Assembly (NCBI GenBank): GCA_018350325.1 | Contig: JAEVLN010000004.1 | Coordinates: 806,001 to 870,000 of the forward strand | DNA from: Globodera rostochiensis | Lineage: Eukaryota > Nematoda > Chromadorea > Rhabditida > Heteroderidae | DNA: 64,000 bases | Direction of reading: 5' to 3' | Part shown: one piece after another, positions 12,601-22,623 of the stretch | Numbering within the stretch: position 1 is the stretch's first letter | How the letters are laid out: each line of letters begins with the position of its first letter | Translations under genes and position numbers: made by a program | Notes under the pieces: model-generated | The model's database searches: none | What the model was told of the DNA's origin: nothing | Seen by the model: the letters and a program-made list of their open reading frames with translations, nothing else

Positions 12601-12933
12601 ATTTGACATTGACCTGCGCTCCGGTGACGGCTGGTGCGGCTGGACATGGGAGCGGACGGGTGAGGGGGCAGCACAAATTCTTGTTTTTTAAATTTTTAAT
12701 CATTTATTTTGCAAGGTCCTTTACCGCCATGCGACGTGCACTTCACATTGCAAAAGTGCACATTGCTGTCGTTGGTGGACGGTTCGGTGTCGCCAATGTG
12801 TGCTTATCTGGACGGACGTGTTCAAATAGTCGGTTCTGTGCAGGACGCCACACTGCTTAAGCATTTGGCGGATGCGCTGGTGGCATTGCCGAAACGGGGA
12901 AGGACGGAGGACGGCGAGATTGTCCACGTTTAA
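9656..12933 (+). CDS. unc-24: UNC-24 / stomatin-like protein 1 (stomatin domain + SCP2 domain)
   Basis: Membrane scaffold of the stomatin family that in C. elegans partners with UNC-1/MEC-2 to modulate channels; the C-terminal SCP2 domain is a lipid-transfer fold. Eleven exons with matching phases: 9656-9763, 9802-9874, 9921-10063, 10912-10963, 11162-11231, 11338-11485, 11615-11722, 11769-11945, 12193-12291, 12353-12659, 12716-12933. Exon 3 encodes the hairpin membrane segment (SSVFLVLTLPFSLPFSLK); exons 4-8 the stomatin/PHB domain (ERLVIMRLGRTKG, GPGGTVLVLPWVDK, VATVFSQVTDPLLA); exons 10-11 SCP2 (FDIDLRSGDGWCGWTW, VSPMCAYLDGRVQIVGSVQD). A polyglutamine/serine linker separates the domains. 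Introns 3 and 8 contain repeats. The two-domain architecture separates it from plain stomatins; the vertebrate counterpart is STOML1. Confidence 0.92.
10064..10911. other. UNC-24 intron 3 with GGCAAAACGTAC repeats
   Basis: The 848-bp intron contains inverted blocks of GGTACGTTTTGCC / GGCAAAACGTAC units at 10090-10145 and 10662-10742, followed by an A/T and poly-C stretch ending CTGGATACGACCCTG. This is probably a decayed foldback element; no gene. Confidence 0.55.
11975..12154. mobile_element. hAT-like MITE in UNC-24 intron 8
   Basis: CAGGGGCGTAGCCAGG at the left end and its reverse complement at the right end, internal poly-G and poly-C runs. Flanks TGTTTCAA and GTTTTCAA resemble an 8-bp target duplication with two differences. 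Same family as 6864-7177 and 45133-45332. Confidence 0.8.
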
Positions 12934-13383
12934 TGGAAATTGCGGAAAAATATTCTGCATTCGGATCGCCATGAAATCAAATTAATCCCAGAAAAAACGC
13001 AAAACCATCTGATTTCAATTTTCTTTTTTATCTCAATTCGATTCTGATGCGTTTATTTTTTTGTAAATAATATTATATTGTCGATCTCAGTGCTTGGAAA
13101 AAATTGTCCTTCTATTTTAACGCCCTTTTCATTTGCTCTCCCCCACAAAATACCGCCATTTTATGTGTTGTGTGTAAATACACGTGGCATTTCCATATTA
13201 ATAAATTTAAAAAAATCGGAAGTTCTTTGGCTACCCCGGAGCCTTTGTAGCCTATTTTACTTTTTCTTATATTTATTGTCTTAAAATGGGAAATGATTGC
13301 ATCAGAATAATGCGTTTTTCAACATCAGTTTTTCTCCCCCAGAAATTTTTGTGTAATAAATTTCAGATTTTCGAGTTAGAGGA
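12934..13383. other. Intergenic spacer between UNC-24 and phosphomannomutase
   Basis: 450 bp between two plus-strand genes. A TAAATTTCAG acceptor ending about 17 bp before the phosphomannomutase ATG looks like a trans-splice or leader-exon acceptor. Nothing else seen. Confidence 0.5.
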
Positions 13384-16300
13384 ATGGATGACAACCCGCC
13401 CAAGTGTCCTATCGTTTTCCTGTTCGATGTTGATGGAACGCTGACGGCGCCAAGACAGGTGGTAAATTTACCTAGATCAATTTCACCCAAAAAGTAAAAT
13501 GTCTGATTTTATTACGTCGAAAATTTGAATATTTAAAAAAACGAATTGATTGGCCCAGCAGATTTGAACTGCTTTTTTTTTTTGAATTCTACCGCAATTT
13601 ATTGGTTTGCGCGCCTTGCTTCACTAATGTGAAAATTAAGCAAATACACAATTGATTGGTAGTATAAAAAAAACACGAGGCTTTAGACCCGAAAATTCAT
13701 AGGTTTTCCCGTCAATCAGTCCAATCCGAAATCGTCCGTTTGTCCGTCGGGCATTTGCGAGTTCATTGGCTCTTCAATCACCACCTCGGTCTCGATAATC
13801 CAATCTGGAATTTTTATAAAACATTTGAGGAGGATAAAGCTCAAAAATCCTTTATTAGTATGGTATGGTATGGTCATGTCCGGGATGAATCCAAAGGTAG
13901 GAACAAGCCCAAGAAATAATGTTTTGATCAGATCCAAAGTCGCTAAACCCATTACCGGTCGGCTGTTGGAGCTGGTCAAAGAACTGCTGGTGGTGTGGTT
14001 CTTCAACAGTTCCTCCAACATTTCGATGGGTCCTGATCACTCCTTGATCCCTTTTCTGGTGGTGATGCCATTGTTGTCTATGCGCTGTTGCTACTGCTTC
14101 TTTTTCGTTGTTGTTAATTGCGCTTAGCGGTAATGTCGTAGACTGCTGCGCACTTAGCAGTGGCACGGCGTCGTCGTCGCCTAGCAGTTCATCAACTGAA
14201 AAATGCTTCATTTAAAATTTACGAAATAAATTTTTGGACCGTTTATCCGCGTGACGCACCCTCTTGGTCTTCGATTTTGGCTTAAACTGCCGTTCAACAC
14301 CATCACCCGTCGTCGTTGTACTGCTTCAGCATGTTGCGGACGAGCACTGACAGTGGCACAAGCAGCTGCTGTTACGCGACCATAGAGAGCCGCAAATTTG
14401 CGAGGCATAGCCGTTACATTTCCGACCCCTGAAAACTTTTTAAAATTTTAGAAATTTCTGAGAAAACCGAACCACATTCGTCGTCTACCATGTACATGGC
14501 CAAGTTGTCCAGATGAAACTGTTGCTGTCGCTAAAAATAAATTTGCCCTCATAGTCAGGGAAGTTTTACTAAAGTAGATTTAAATTCTTCCCTACCGGGC
14601 TTTGAACATGGGCCGCACTCGCGCGACTCACAATGACCGCCTGATGCTTGCGCAAATGATCGCGGAACGCTTTGGACGATTTGCACTTGAAAGGACAGTC
14701 GCCGTAGGGGCAGCCGAAGGTGGCCGAGTGGCCATAGTGGCGGGCCCTTTTTAGGAAAAGCATTTTAAAAATATGATTTTGCCTTGGGGGGGGGGGAGGG
14801 GGGGGGGGGGGGGGTCATTTAGTTTCCTCTTCTGCCTTAGGCGTATAAAGTTTCATTAAAAAATTCTCTAAAACCGCACAACACATGCTGCCGATAGCTG
14901 GCCGGCTCCATGTACGGCTCGCCACAGTAGGGGCACTGGTAGTGCCATTCCTGTCGCGGCGTGTGCCGTCGCTGGCGGTGCCGCGTCAATGTCATTTGAC
15001 TGGCTAAAAATTGGTGAGGAAACAAAAAGAATTAAATATTGAATGTTTTTAATTGAAAAATTCTGAAACATAAAAATTGTCCCAGCCTGCCGCATAGTCG
15101 CAGTCCTCGCAGACGAAAGGTCGGATCTATGAAAATAGAAATTTTAATGAATTTTGCCATTTTCCTAATAATTTATTGTGAAATTTAAGTAGTATTTTCT
15201 ATCAACCGTTAAAAATAAAAATTCAAATAGTTTTACGAGTTTCGCATTTTTTAACTTAAGGGATTTAAGGGCGAAATATTTCCAATATTTTCACTTTGTT
15301 GTGAATGTTCATATGCTCGTCGTAGGAGCGTTTGCTGCACAAACTCTTCATGCACTGACGGCACGTCCACCGCGTTTTGGTTGGCGCGGAAAACATTTAA
15401 TGTTTTGGAAAACCCCTAAAATTTTTATTTTAATTTTTGGGAGAGTGTCTGACAGTGAGACGCGTGTTAATGGATGCGTGCCTTTTTGTGCTTCTCTCTT
15501 CACTTATTTTTCAAATTTTCGCGTTAGCAACCTATTTTGCATGTTTAATCGGTTGGCCCTTTTTTGATGGGTAAAAATGGTAATTGTTTTTAATTTTATA
15601 TTAAAGTTAACAAAATTTATTATTTATAAATTTTGCAAAATCTTATGTTAAATTTCCTCTCATTTGTCAGCCAATTGACACTGCGATGCTTTACTTTCTG
15701 CAATCGTTGAAGCGCCGGGTGCCCGTTGCGGTGGTGGGCGGCTCGGATTTAGACAAAATTTTTGAGCAGTTCGGCGGCTCGCAACAGCGTGACCAGTGCT
15801 TGGCCATGTTCGACTTCGTTTTTGCCGAAAATGGCCTTACCGGGTTCAAAGGCCGAACACCGTTGCCATCAGAGGTGCAAATTGAATAATTTGTAAAATT
15901 ATTATATTAAATATATTAATTGTTTATTTTTATTTATATTTATATTGTGTAAATTTATTTTGTAAAATTGTTTTAATACGAAATTGGTGACGATTTTTAA
16001 ATTCAATAAAGTATTTAATTGAAGAACATTTTCAAAAGTATATTAATATTTTAAATAATACGTATATTGTTAAGCATACGATAAGACAGTAATTTTATAA
16101 AATCTTGAAAATTTGTTTTTGAAATAATTATTTAATGAATTTTCAGTCAATCAGCAAAGAGTTGGGCGAGGCGAAGTGTCAAGAGCTTACCAATTTTTGC
16201 CTCAAGTAAACAAAGACATTTTGTTATATTCTAAATTTCCAAACTTTCATTACCAGATACATGTCCGAGACTGAGTTGCCATTAAAGCGTGGCAATTTCG

Positions 16301-17311
16301 TTGAACATCGCAATGGGATGGTTAGACACGAATCTGGCAAATCGGAGATTTCTGGGACCTAAAATCGCGAGAATTTTGACCGGAAAAATCTCGAAAAATC
16401 CTGGATTTGCACTTTAAAATTCCCGATTTCGAGTAACCACTAACTGAATGATCAGTGTCTGCTGATCAATTTTTTTGATCAAAGATCAATGTGTCGCCGG
16501 TGGGCCGCAGCTGCTCACAAGCGGAGCGTGACCAATTTGTGCTGTACGAGCGTACAACACCAGTCCGTTCAAACTTCGTTGATGCACTCCAGAAACGGTT
16601 TCCAACCGATCAGTACCGGCTCTCCTTCTCTATTGGTGGCCAAATCAGTATTGGTAATTTATGGAAAAAAAATTATAATTAAAATTGTGATTTTTCTGGT
16701 AATTTAATTATTTTATCCTGAAAAAAATATTTCTGCCGTTAGCAGGGGTCGAACCTGCGACCTTGGGCTTATTAGACCCACGCTCTAACCGACTGAGCTA
16801 TAACGGCAGTTGTCATCATTTTTTATTTTTCATCCTAATTCTTTAGATATTTTTCCGGTCGGTTGGGACAAAACGTTCTGTTTGCGCTACTTGAAGCCGT
16901 GCTTTGACAAAATTCACTTTTTTGGCGACAAAACCTTGAAAGTAGGATCTTTATCAGTTTATATTACAAAAATTAAATGTTTAATGTTTTGATAAGAATT
17001 CAGTTTTTTATTTTGTTTTCTTTGTTTATTTTTTCTAACCATAAATACGGGCCAGTCTGGATTTGGTACGGTAGCCATAGAATGCGCGAAAAACTTCTAC
17101 TAGTATTTGTCTGATTCATCCTTTCAGATACTCGTTAAAGAGAATCGATAATTTTTGTAAATTACATTAATATCCAAAAAGGTCCTTAAAATTGCAGGGC
17201 GGCAATGACTACGAAATTTTTGAGCACCCAGATACTGTGGGGCATACGGTGGCGAGTCCGGAGCACTGTCGCACGGTTGTTGAGAAAACGTTGGCCGAGT
17301 TGGGCCTGTGA
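13384..17311 (+). CDS. Phosphomannomutase (PMM)
   Basis: Cytosolic HAD-family enzyme converting mannose-6-phosphate to mannose-1-phosphate for GDP-mannose synthesis and glycosylation. Exons: 13384-13458, 15671-15874, 16147-16205, 16257-16320, 16485-16653, 16847-16941, 17198-17311. Exon 1 holds the catalytic HAD motif FDVDGTLT; exon 2 holds [15 protein letters not shown] and DFVFAENG; exon 4 [10 protein letters not shown]; exon 5 [17 protein letters not shown]; exon 6 [14 protein letters not shown] and IHFFGDKT; exon 7 [18 protein letters not shown]. All family landmarks are present and the length fits the ~250-residue family. Intron 1 (13459-15670) contains an antisense zinc-finger gene; intron 5 contains an antisense tRNA. 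Confidence 0.94.
13716..15396 (-). CDS. C2H2 zinc-finger protein nested in phosphomannomutase intron 1
   Basis: Probable nucleic-acid-binding protein. Start ATG at 15396; exon 1 encodes [22 protein letters not shown], a C2H2 finger with the spacing C-X2-C-X12-H-X3-H. Exon 2 (about 15125-15085) gives [10 protein letters not shown], joined by an apparent GC-AG intron to [13 protein letters not shown] (about 15000-14950), then [20 protein letters not shown] (about 14935-14880). A later exon (about 14763-14590) has [20 protein letters not shown] followed by HLRKH. Downstream exons encode a Gln/His-rich low-complexity segment (14195-13980) and an acidic C-terminus ending at 13716. Exons between 14590 and 14200 are uncertain. 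No specific orthologue recognised. Confidence 0.75.
16735..16807 (-). tRNA. tRNA-Ile (anticodon AAT)
   Basis: Identical in all 73 positions to the tRNA at 4355-4427, with complete acceptor, D, anticodon (CTAATAA loop) and T arms. It lies antisense within phosphomannomutase intron 5 (16654-16846). The flanking bases differ from the first copy, so only the tRNA is shared. Confidence 0.95.
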
Positions 17312-17438
17312 AATATGGCAAAATTTTACCTATTTGCTGTTGAATGATGTGTCTCCGGCGTGCGTTTCGATTTTGTTGAAATTTTTTTTTATTGAATTTT
17401 TCCGTGTAATATTTATTAAAATTATGGCAATCCTCGAG

Positions 17439-17949
17439 AATTGGGGTCCCGACGAAAATTTTTTTTTTAATTTTTGGATGTTTATAATTTTAAATGCATG
17501 TTTCTAGTGTGAAAATATGCGTAGATCACGAATCCGAGCTTGGATTTTGTGAATGTCAAACCCCGTACCCGGATTCGAACATTCAAAAAAATTTCAAATG
17601 CAGTTTTTTTTGGCTTGACTAATTTTTTATATTGCGCATTTTCAACCGCGTTAACTATTGATTTGTTTTGTTTTCTCATTTTTACAATCAGTTTCATGGA
17701 TTTTTTGTAGATTTTAACCTTTTTGAGTTCATAAATAAACTATTTTTCACGTGTCTGAAATTTCGAAAGGTTCGAATTCGGGTTCGGGGTTCGGTATTCA
17801 CAAAACCCGAGCTCGGATTCGTGTTCTACGCATATTTTCACACTAGAAAACATGCATGCCCCCCCCCCCAGAAAGTCTTTCAATGCCCATTTGGACATCG
17901 GTTTGCTGGCTGAATTTCTAAAAAATTTTTTTGGTCGGGACCCCAATTC
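17439..17949. repeat. Inverted-repeat element downstream of phosphomannomutase
   Basis: Begins AATTGGGGTCCCGAC and ends GTCGGGACCCCAATT. Arms (about 17439-17600 and 17750-17949) contain ATGCGTAGA(T/A)CACGAATCCGAGCT and TTCGAATTCGGG, linking it to the dispersed family seen in the mL54 intron. No coding content. Confidence 0.7.
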
Positions 17950-18240
17950 TTAAGGATTTCCAAAAATTACATTTTGCATAAAGGTTTTATGAAATTCTCA
18001 CAGGTAAATAAATTGTGTTAAAAATTTATAATTTAAAAATAATATAATCTTTAAAAACGATGAAATGAAATTTTCAAAACAATTTTTTAATTCTATTTTT
18101 AGTTCCTTTGTTCATAAACAAATATTATTTTTCGTGAAAATTAATCGCACAAAAAACCCAATTTTTTTTTTGTTTGCTCAGCATTTTAATATAAAAATTG
18201 TTTTGCTTCGTTTTGGGCTCATAACTATTTTTAACAAAAA

Positions 18241-19805
18241 ATGGGATTCAAAATTTTAAATATTCTTGCGATTTTTGCACTTTTCAACAAATTTTTTGTT
18301 CTCCAGACCCAACAGCTCCAACCGCAACCGATGGGTAATTGAACTCGGAAAAATTTAATAAATATTATTTTGATTTCCAATAAAAGAATCTTGGCCTTGC
18401 TTTAAGTAGTGAAAGGTCTCGTGAATTTCTCGGAACAACGTCTCTCAAATGCTATTCATTCTAGAGTTCAGCGGAAGCGGGATTCCCGCGAGAAAAGTAC
18501 GGGATTCTCGGTCTCGGGGTCTAACAGCATTTTTAACGGGAGCGGGAAAAAGGCGGGAATCCCGCTCCGCAATTTTGAATTCTTACAGCTCCCGGAAAGC
18601 CGTTCCCGAAAATAATTCCTTGACGAAAATTCATGGCTTCGAAGCTTTTATCCTTCATTTTCTGCTTTTGGCATTTCTTAGCGGGAAAAAATTTTAGATT
18701 TTTAACGATATTTGTTAAAAAATTTGTCTAAAAATTAAAAATTTGGAAATCAAAAGGATCCCCCCTATGTTTGGCGAAAACCGGTTTGGGTTTAAACCCG
18801 GGTGTTGGCCAAAAACCGAAACCGAAAACCGGGGGTCGCAAAAGAGGCAGTGAGATTAACCAATTTGGGAACTGCTGGTCGTTGTCGGAGGCTTGCTTCC
18901 GCTCGACCGCGCTCGACTAGACATGGGGCTTTTGCCGAGATCGGCAGGCGCATCTCCCTTCTTGGGGAAATTTTAATTTGTTTATGGTAATATCAGGGTG
19001 TGAATAGACAGATCAAACCAGTTCGATCAGTGTATCAGGAATATCTTTTTTGTTTTGTTTCACAGGTGCGTCGTTGGGCACTCGTGGCATGGCATCGGCG
19101 ACGGATATTGCGCTGAACTGTGCCACGCTGGGCGCATTTTGTCAGCACAACGTATACCGCGCGTACATGTATCGGTGCTGTGCCGCGACATGCGGCGCAG
19201 CGGGTCAACAGGCGTGCGCGGACCGACGAGGCGATATGTAGGAGCGTCAAAAAAATGAAAATTCACATTCCGGCATTTTAAAAAAAATTTGTAAAACTTT
19301 GTGCGCAGGTGTCCCATTTGGAATGCCCGGGCCAGCTTCTGCCAAAGCCAATTTTATCCGGACACATTTAAAGCGGACCTTTGCGCGCTCACCTGCTCCC
19401 TGTGCGCATTGCGACAACAGGAACTGCAGCTGGGTAGGAAAGTGGTAGCTTAGGCAAAAAATAAGCCCGGCAAGTGGTCATGAACCTGCGGCGCCTGGTG
19501 GAAATAGACACGTTTCACCACTTATCTAACCAAATTCGGGACAAAAAATGAAGTCAAGGATTAAGAAATTTAAATTTAAAAATGTTATCCCCCCAGGCAT
19601 GAACACCGGCGGCACCCGAGGTCCCATCGAACTAAACTGCCAGCAACTGTTGCAGGGCGCCGGCGGCGGTGGCAACATTGGCGAGATGGTGCCGCCGCAG
19701 GCTGTCCAACAGCCACAGGTCGACTTCGCCGGAGGCACCGCAGCACCGGCACCGCCTTCGATGGTACCGCCGCCATTGCCAATGCCGCCGATGGCACAGC
19801 CGTGA
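18241..19805 (+). CDS. Secreted protein with two ShKT domains and proline-rich tail
   Basis: Four exons: 18241-18334, 19066-19237, 19309-19433, 19597-19805, all phases consistent. Exon 1 encodes a hydrophobic N-terminus, MGFKILNILAIFALF, ending in a signal-peptide-like segment. Exon 2 holds the first cysteine-rich ShKT-like module (GAFCQHNVYRAYMYRCCAAT region); exons 2-3 the second, with the diagnostic spacing through SFCQSQFYPDTFKADLCALT and a terminal CSLC. Exon 4 is Gly/Met/Pro-rich and ends PLPMPPMAQP. ShKT modules are abundant in nematode secreted proteins, including surface-coat and secretory proteins; no toxin activity is implied by the fold alone. No specific orthologue recognised. 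A degraded relative lies at 22065-22200. Confidence 0.8.
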
Positions 19806-20063
19806 AGAGAAATACAAAAAATTTGATAATACTTTTTCAATAAATTACATTTTAAATAATAAATTCTTACATAAAACATTCCTTTGCCCAGTTTTCTCAA
19901 TAAATAAATATATTGTTCCCGTTATATTTCAAATTAATTTGCAAAGGTTCACAACAGTGATTAAATCGTCCAAATTTTAAATCCTTACGATATCCGATAT
20001 GCCTAAAAACGATTATTCCCGATATCCGTATACGATTTACACTAAAAGTTCACAACTAATTTT

Positions 20064-20777
20064 GAGTAGGGGTCATTAGCGTCCCGCCACTAGCGTCCCG
20101 TCCACTAGCGTCCCAGGCCACTAGCGTCCCAGCCACTAGCGTCCCAACCAAAAAATATTTTTTATTTTATTTTTTAATAACTAAATTACAGTTCAAATCT
20201 AAGATTTTGAAAATCAATGATTTTTTATTATTTTTTTACCAACCGGTTTTATAGGTTTTCTTAGTTGCTGAAGATGGAATAAGCAAAAATTTTAGGGGGC
20301 TCGACCTTTAAACCGGTTTTTGAACCAGTTCGCGGACCTTTTTTGGTCAAAAGTTCGTTAGGCTTAGGCCTAAGCTACCCTGGCTTGGGGTTTGTTAGGC
20401 TTAGGCCTAACCAATCCGGCTTAGGAGTTACTTAGTTGTTTTTTCCTTAATTAAAAAAATAAAATCATTGATTCTCAAAATCTTAGATGTTGTCAGATCT
20501 TAAAAATATTGTCAATTCGTGATCAGCGCCCTTGAAAACCCCTATATGATGTTTTCAGCAGATTTGGGGAGGGGTCGTATAACGGAAAAGTACCCATAGA
20601 CAAAGAAAAAATCAAAAATTTTAAAATGTATTTGAACTGTAATTTGGTTATTAAAAATAAAATAAAAAATATTTTTTGGTTGGGACGCTAGTGGCTGGGA
20701 CGCTAGTGGCCGGGACGCTAGTGGCTCGGGACGCTAGTGGCGGGACGCTAGTGGCGGGACGCTAGTGGCCCGCTTCG
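20064..20777. mobile_element. Foldback transposon with tandem CACTAGCGTCCC arms and 9-bp duplication
   Basis: Each end carries five to six tandem CACTAGCGTCCC-type units (20074-20148; inverted at 20681-20772), followed by a second inverted layer TTGGTTGGGAC...TTTTATTTTTTAATAAC. The direct repeat ACTAATTTT flanks both sides (20055-20063 and 20778-20786), consistent with a target-site duplication. The interior includes TTAGGCTTAGGCCTAA tracts at about 20348-20412 that recur near 31205. No ORF. Confidence 0.85.
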
Positions 20778-20873
20778 ACTAATTTTAAATGTAATTTAAT
20801 TAATTTATTAAAATATGGTTGAAAATTTGAGGAAACTTTTCGAATTACTTTGAATATTTCATACTTGTAGGAA

Positions 20874-21534
20874 CAGGGTGGCCATCAGCAAAGCCCAAAA
20901 AGCAGGATTTGCAGTTTTTTTGGGCGTCCGTGATCACGGTCACGGATTTTTTGAAATAATCCGTGATTGGTATTGGAGGGTGCTATGTGTTTTCGACAGT
21001 GGTTGGTTTCGACAGTAAGTGATTTCGACAGTGGACTTCGACAATGACACTGTTGAAAATTCTGTAAATTACAAAAAGTTTAAAATCCTTATTTTTAGCG
21101 CATTTCGACCCACGTACTGATGTAAAATACCTGAAAAAGTAAAAAATTCGAACAATTCAAAAAATCTGTAATTTTCAAGGCAAGCCTAAAACTGCATTTT
21201 TTTTTTAGCAAAACGGATAAGGTACAGGTCTAAAAAGTATTTAGAAGTTGAAAATTCGAAATGTCTAACAAGTTCAAAACATTTATTTGGAATTCACTGT
21301 CGAAATCACTCACTGTCGAAACCAACCACTGTCGAAAACAATGGGCACGGTATTGGAGTATGGATTGATAATAAAAAATTATCGAAACGAATACTTGCAA
21401 TATATTGTATACTACTTGCTCTTTTAGCAGGCAAAAAGCAGAGAAAATTTTAAAAAGCAGTTCAAAGTGAAAAAGCGCAGGAAACGCCCAAAGAGCAGGA
21501 AACCCCTGCTAAAGCAGGTATTATGGCCACCCTG
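20874..21534. mobile_element. hAT-like non-autonomous element with exact 8-bp duplication
   Basis: Begins CAGGGTGGCCAT and ends ATGGCCACCCTG, flanked both sides by TGTAGGAA (20866-20873 and 21535-21542). It contains inner inverted copies of GGTTTCGACAGT / ACTGTCGAAACC (20999-21050 and 21295-21345), also present at 42530-43165, suggesting an element nested in another. No coding content. Confidence 0.88.
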
Positions 21535-21606
21535 TGTAGGAACCAAAAGCTAAATAAATTATAGGGGTTTCGAATTCTTGCTGAAAATATCGTTAAATAT
21601 AGTAAG

Positions 21607-21689
21607 GCAAAATGGTAACCCCGGGTGGGACTCGAACCCATGCCCCCCACCAGTCCATGGGCAGCTTACTCCAACTGAGCCATATTGCT
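21607..21689 (-). repeat. tRNA-like sequence (tRNA pseudogene or SINE head)
   Basis: The minus strand shows an A-box-like TGGCTCAGTTGG and a clear B-box GGTTCGAGTCC with a pairing T-stem, but the anticodon arm (around CCCATGGACTGGTGGG) does not give a 7-base loop with a U33, and the acceptor stem is imperfect. Best treated as tRNA-derived, not functional. Confidence 0.55.
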
Positions 21690-22064
21690 ATCGAACGACA
21701 CCAAGCTTGTTTGATTTGGGACTAGCAAAAAAGTTATGATGTTTCACTGTTTGTTGCCGAACCGTCTGTACACCGAGTTTGAAGTAGATTTAAACTAACT
21801 TATACTTTTAAATAGAATTTTTATAAACAAACTCACAAAAAAAGAAGTATAAAAAATAAAATCAAAGGAATAATATAAAATCCAAAAAAATTTTATGTAA
21901 TCTAGTAAAAGCTGTTGGTTTATCTCCTACAAAATTTTCTTTTTCCTTAACTAGATTTAATAATTGCAAGTTTTGCTACAAACATGTTTATTTTTTTACA
22001 ATTTATATGATTTTTAAATTTTCTTTTTCGTTACAACAAAATTTTTTTTTTGCAAAATTTTTAG

Positions 22065-22200
22065 ACGCCAGCGAGGGATGTCGACATCAACTCTGAAAAA
22101 ATTCGGCTTCTGCACGGACGGCAACTACGCCAAATTCATGCAGCTTTGCTGTGCCGGAACATGCCGTGGCGCGAGAGATTTGGAATGCGCGCAAGCATAG
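22065..22200 (+). pseudogene. Frameshifted ShKT-domain relic
   Basis: After an acceptor (ending 22064), one frame reads DVDINSEK and another, from about 22100, reads FGFCTDGNYAKFMQLCCAG; the two halves resemble a single ShKT module split by a +1 shift at an A6 run (22096-22101). The expected first cysteine is a serine. The second frame ends with a TAG at 22198. It lies 2.3 kb downstream of the intact two-ShKT gene on the same strand, so it is either an eroded tandem copy or a terminal exon with a sequence error. Confidence 0.5.
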
Positions 22201-22623
22201 CGCGTTTTGTGCAAACTGTTTCCACACGCGCGACACCTAGGCCGCCTGGCGCGCGAGTACGTCCAAACTTTGCGTTAAGACTCAGTAATCGATTTACAAT
22301 GTTATCAATTAAGCCGGGCTTATCATTTCCAAAATTTCATCGATTTTTAAGGGTCAATTGAATGTGATCAATCAAACTGATCGGAACTGAACGGCATCGC
22401 TCTTCAATGTGCATTGGTTCTCGACAAAAATTTAAGCATTGTACAGGCAGCAAAAAAGCAACAATACCCACCACATTGTGATGAGGACAATAACAAAATA
22501 AAATATTTCCTTGGTGTGGACACCGCGCCAGATGAGTCCAAAAAAGTATAACAAAAAAATGCATTCAAACAAAAAAGTCGTTTGTTTGTTTGTCCGGGGC
22601 CACATGCATTTTCCTCTCTGAGA
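22201..22623. other. Intergenic spacer
   Basis: Between the ShKT relic and the UPF2 stop codon. No gene or repeat recognised. Confidence 0.4.

Noticed and set aside
21607..21689. Functional tRNA gene
   Set aside because: Good B-box but no acceptable anticodon loop or acceptor stem.
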